A stretch of DNA of 5,647 nucleotides from Arthrobacter sp. (GTDB taxonomy: Bacteria; Actinomycetota; Actinomycetes; Actinomycetales; Micrococcaceae): positions 1 to 5,647 of the forward strand of contig JAGLBH010000115.1 of the NCBI GenBank assembly GCA_018260285.1. Reading direction: 5' to 3'. Below, one piece after another: positions 5,154 to 5,647 of the stretch. The stretch's first letter is position 1; each line of letters starts with the position of its first letter. The translations under genes and the position numbers were made by a program. The notes under the pieces are model-generated. The model was not told the origin of the DNA. It searched no databases and saw nothing but the letters and a program-made list of their open reading frames with translations.

Positions 5154-5647
5154 TCAGCCGACGAGAACGACGTCCAGCGTCCTCGGCCCGTGCACGCCCT
5201 CGACGCGCTCCAGCTCGATGTCGCTCGTGGCGCTCGGCCCCGAGATCCACGTCAGGGGGCGCGTCGGGTCCAGAAGCGCGAGCGTCTCCGGCAGCAGGCC
5301 CCGAACCCTGTCCATGCGCACGATGACCACGTGGTGGTCCGGCACGAGCGTGATCGCCCGGCGGCCCTGGTCCACCGACCCGTCGAGGAAGATCGTGCCC
5401 GTCTCCGCGCAGGCCGTCGCGGACTCGGTGACCACGGCGCTCGTCGCGTCGAGCTCCGCCACGCTGAGCGGCGCCTCGGGCGAATCCCGCACGATCTCCC
5501 CGGCGACGGCGGCCGTCACCGACGCGGGGAGCCCCGAGGGCACCACCACGCGCCGGGCGTCCGCGAGACACCGGGCGACGACGGAGGGCACGTCGTCGTC
5601 GCCCGCAGCGGGAACGACGTTCGCCTTGTAGTCCACGAGCCGGTCGA
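5154..5647 (-). CDS. lutC: LutC / LUD-domain lactate utilization protein, C-terminal part (5' end outside window)
   Basis: Subunit of the LutABC (LldEFG) complex that oxidises L-lactate to pyruvate in the cytoplasm. The last 163 codons are visible. The reading frame stays open to the window edge (D-R-L before VDYKANV), and family members are usually 200-240 residues, so the GTG at 5636 is internal rather than the start. Diagnostic LUD-domain sequence: ETGTIFLDGSVDQGRRA, LVPDHHVVIVRMDRV, then PLTWISGPSATSDIELERV and EGVHGPRTLDVVLVG at the C terminus. The last two stretches are near-invariant in LutC. As the gene order is usually lutA-lutB-lutC, the other two subunits are expected beyond 5647. 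The stop at 5154 is followed after 21 nt by the LacI-type regulator on the same strand. Confidence 0.92.
   Translation of the reverse strand, partial: DRLVDYKANVVPAAGDDDVPSVVARCLADARRVVVPSGLPASVTAAVAGEIVRDSPEAPLSVAELDATSAVVTESATACAETGTIFLDGSVDQGRRAITLVPDHHVVIVRMDRVRGLLPETLALLDPTRPLTWISGPSATSDIELERVEGVHGPRTLDVVLVG

Overview
The window looks like chromosomal sequence from a high-GC Gram-positive bacterium (Actinomycetota, probably Micrococcales or a relative). The basis is strong G/C preference at third codon positions, AGGAG-type ribosome sites, a possible leaderless gene and the protein families present. The genus cannot be read from this sequence. All five genes lie on the minus strand, so the biological order runs from high to low coordinates.

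At 5647-5154 is the 3' part of lutC, a LUD-domain subunit of the lactate-oxidising LutABC complex. It is followed after 21 nt by a complete LacI/GalR-family repressor gene (5132-4107). A gene-free stretch of about 700 nt (4106-3388) follows. Its distal half is packed with G/C-stemmed hairpins: two 94-nt copies of a large hairpin repeat 221 nt apart, two 31-nt tandem units, and a further hairpin just after the lacI stop. Its proximal half holds the presumed promoter region of the next gene, with a perfect 9-bp inverted repeat and three TGAAC-type direct repeats.

The downstream block is a hexuronate module. It contains a UidB/GusB-like glucuronide:cation symporter (3387-1978), uronate isomerase uxaC (1841-435), and the first 147 codons of a mannitol dehydrogenase/fructuronate reductase-family gene (442-1, cut by the window edge). 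Together they would import a glucuronide or hexuronate, isomerise glucuronate to fructuronate, and reduce fructuronate to mannonate. The enzymes for later steps and any beta-glucuronidase would have to lie outside the window. A 16-bp-stem hairpin separates the transporter from uxaC, while uxaC and the reductase overlap by 8 nt and are probably translationally coupled.

The LacI-type protein is the natural candidate regulator of this module. A motif of the form TGATAA-NN-GTCAC occurs in the inverted repeat upstream of the transporter and again directly in front of the lacI start codon. This fits control of the uronate genes plus autoregulation, but it is inferred from sequence only. I see no prophage, CRISPR array, insertion-sequence transposase, tRNA or rRNA. 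The most unusual part is the hairpin-repeat block. The known enzymes themselves are ordinary.
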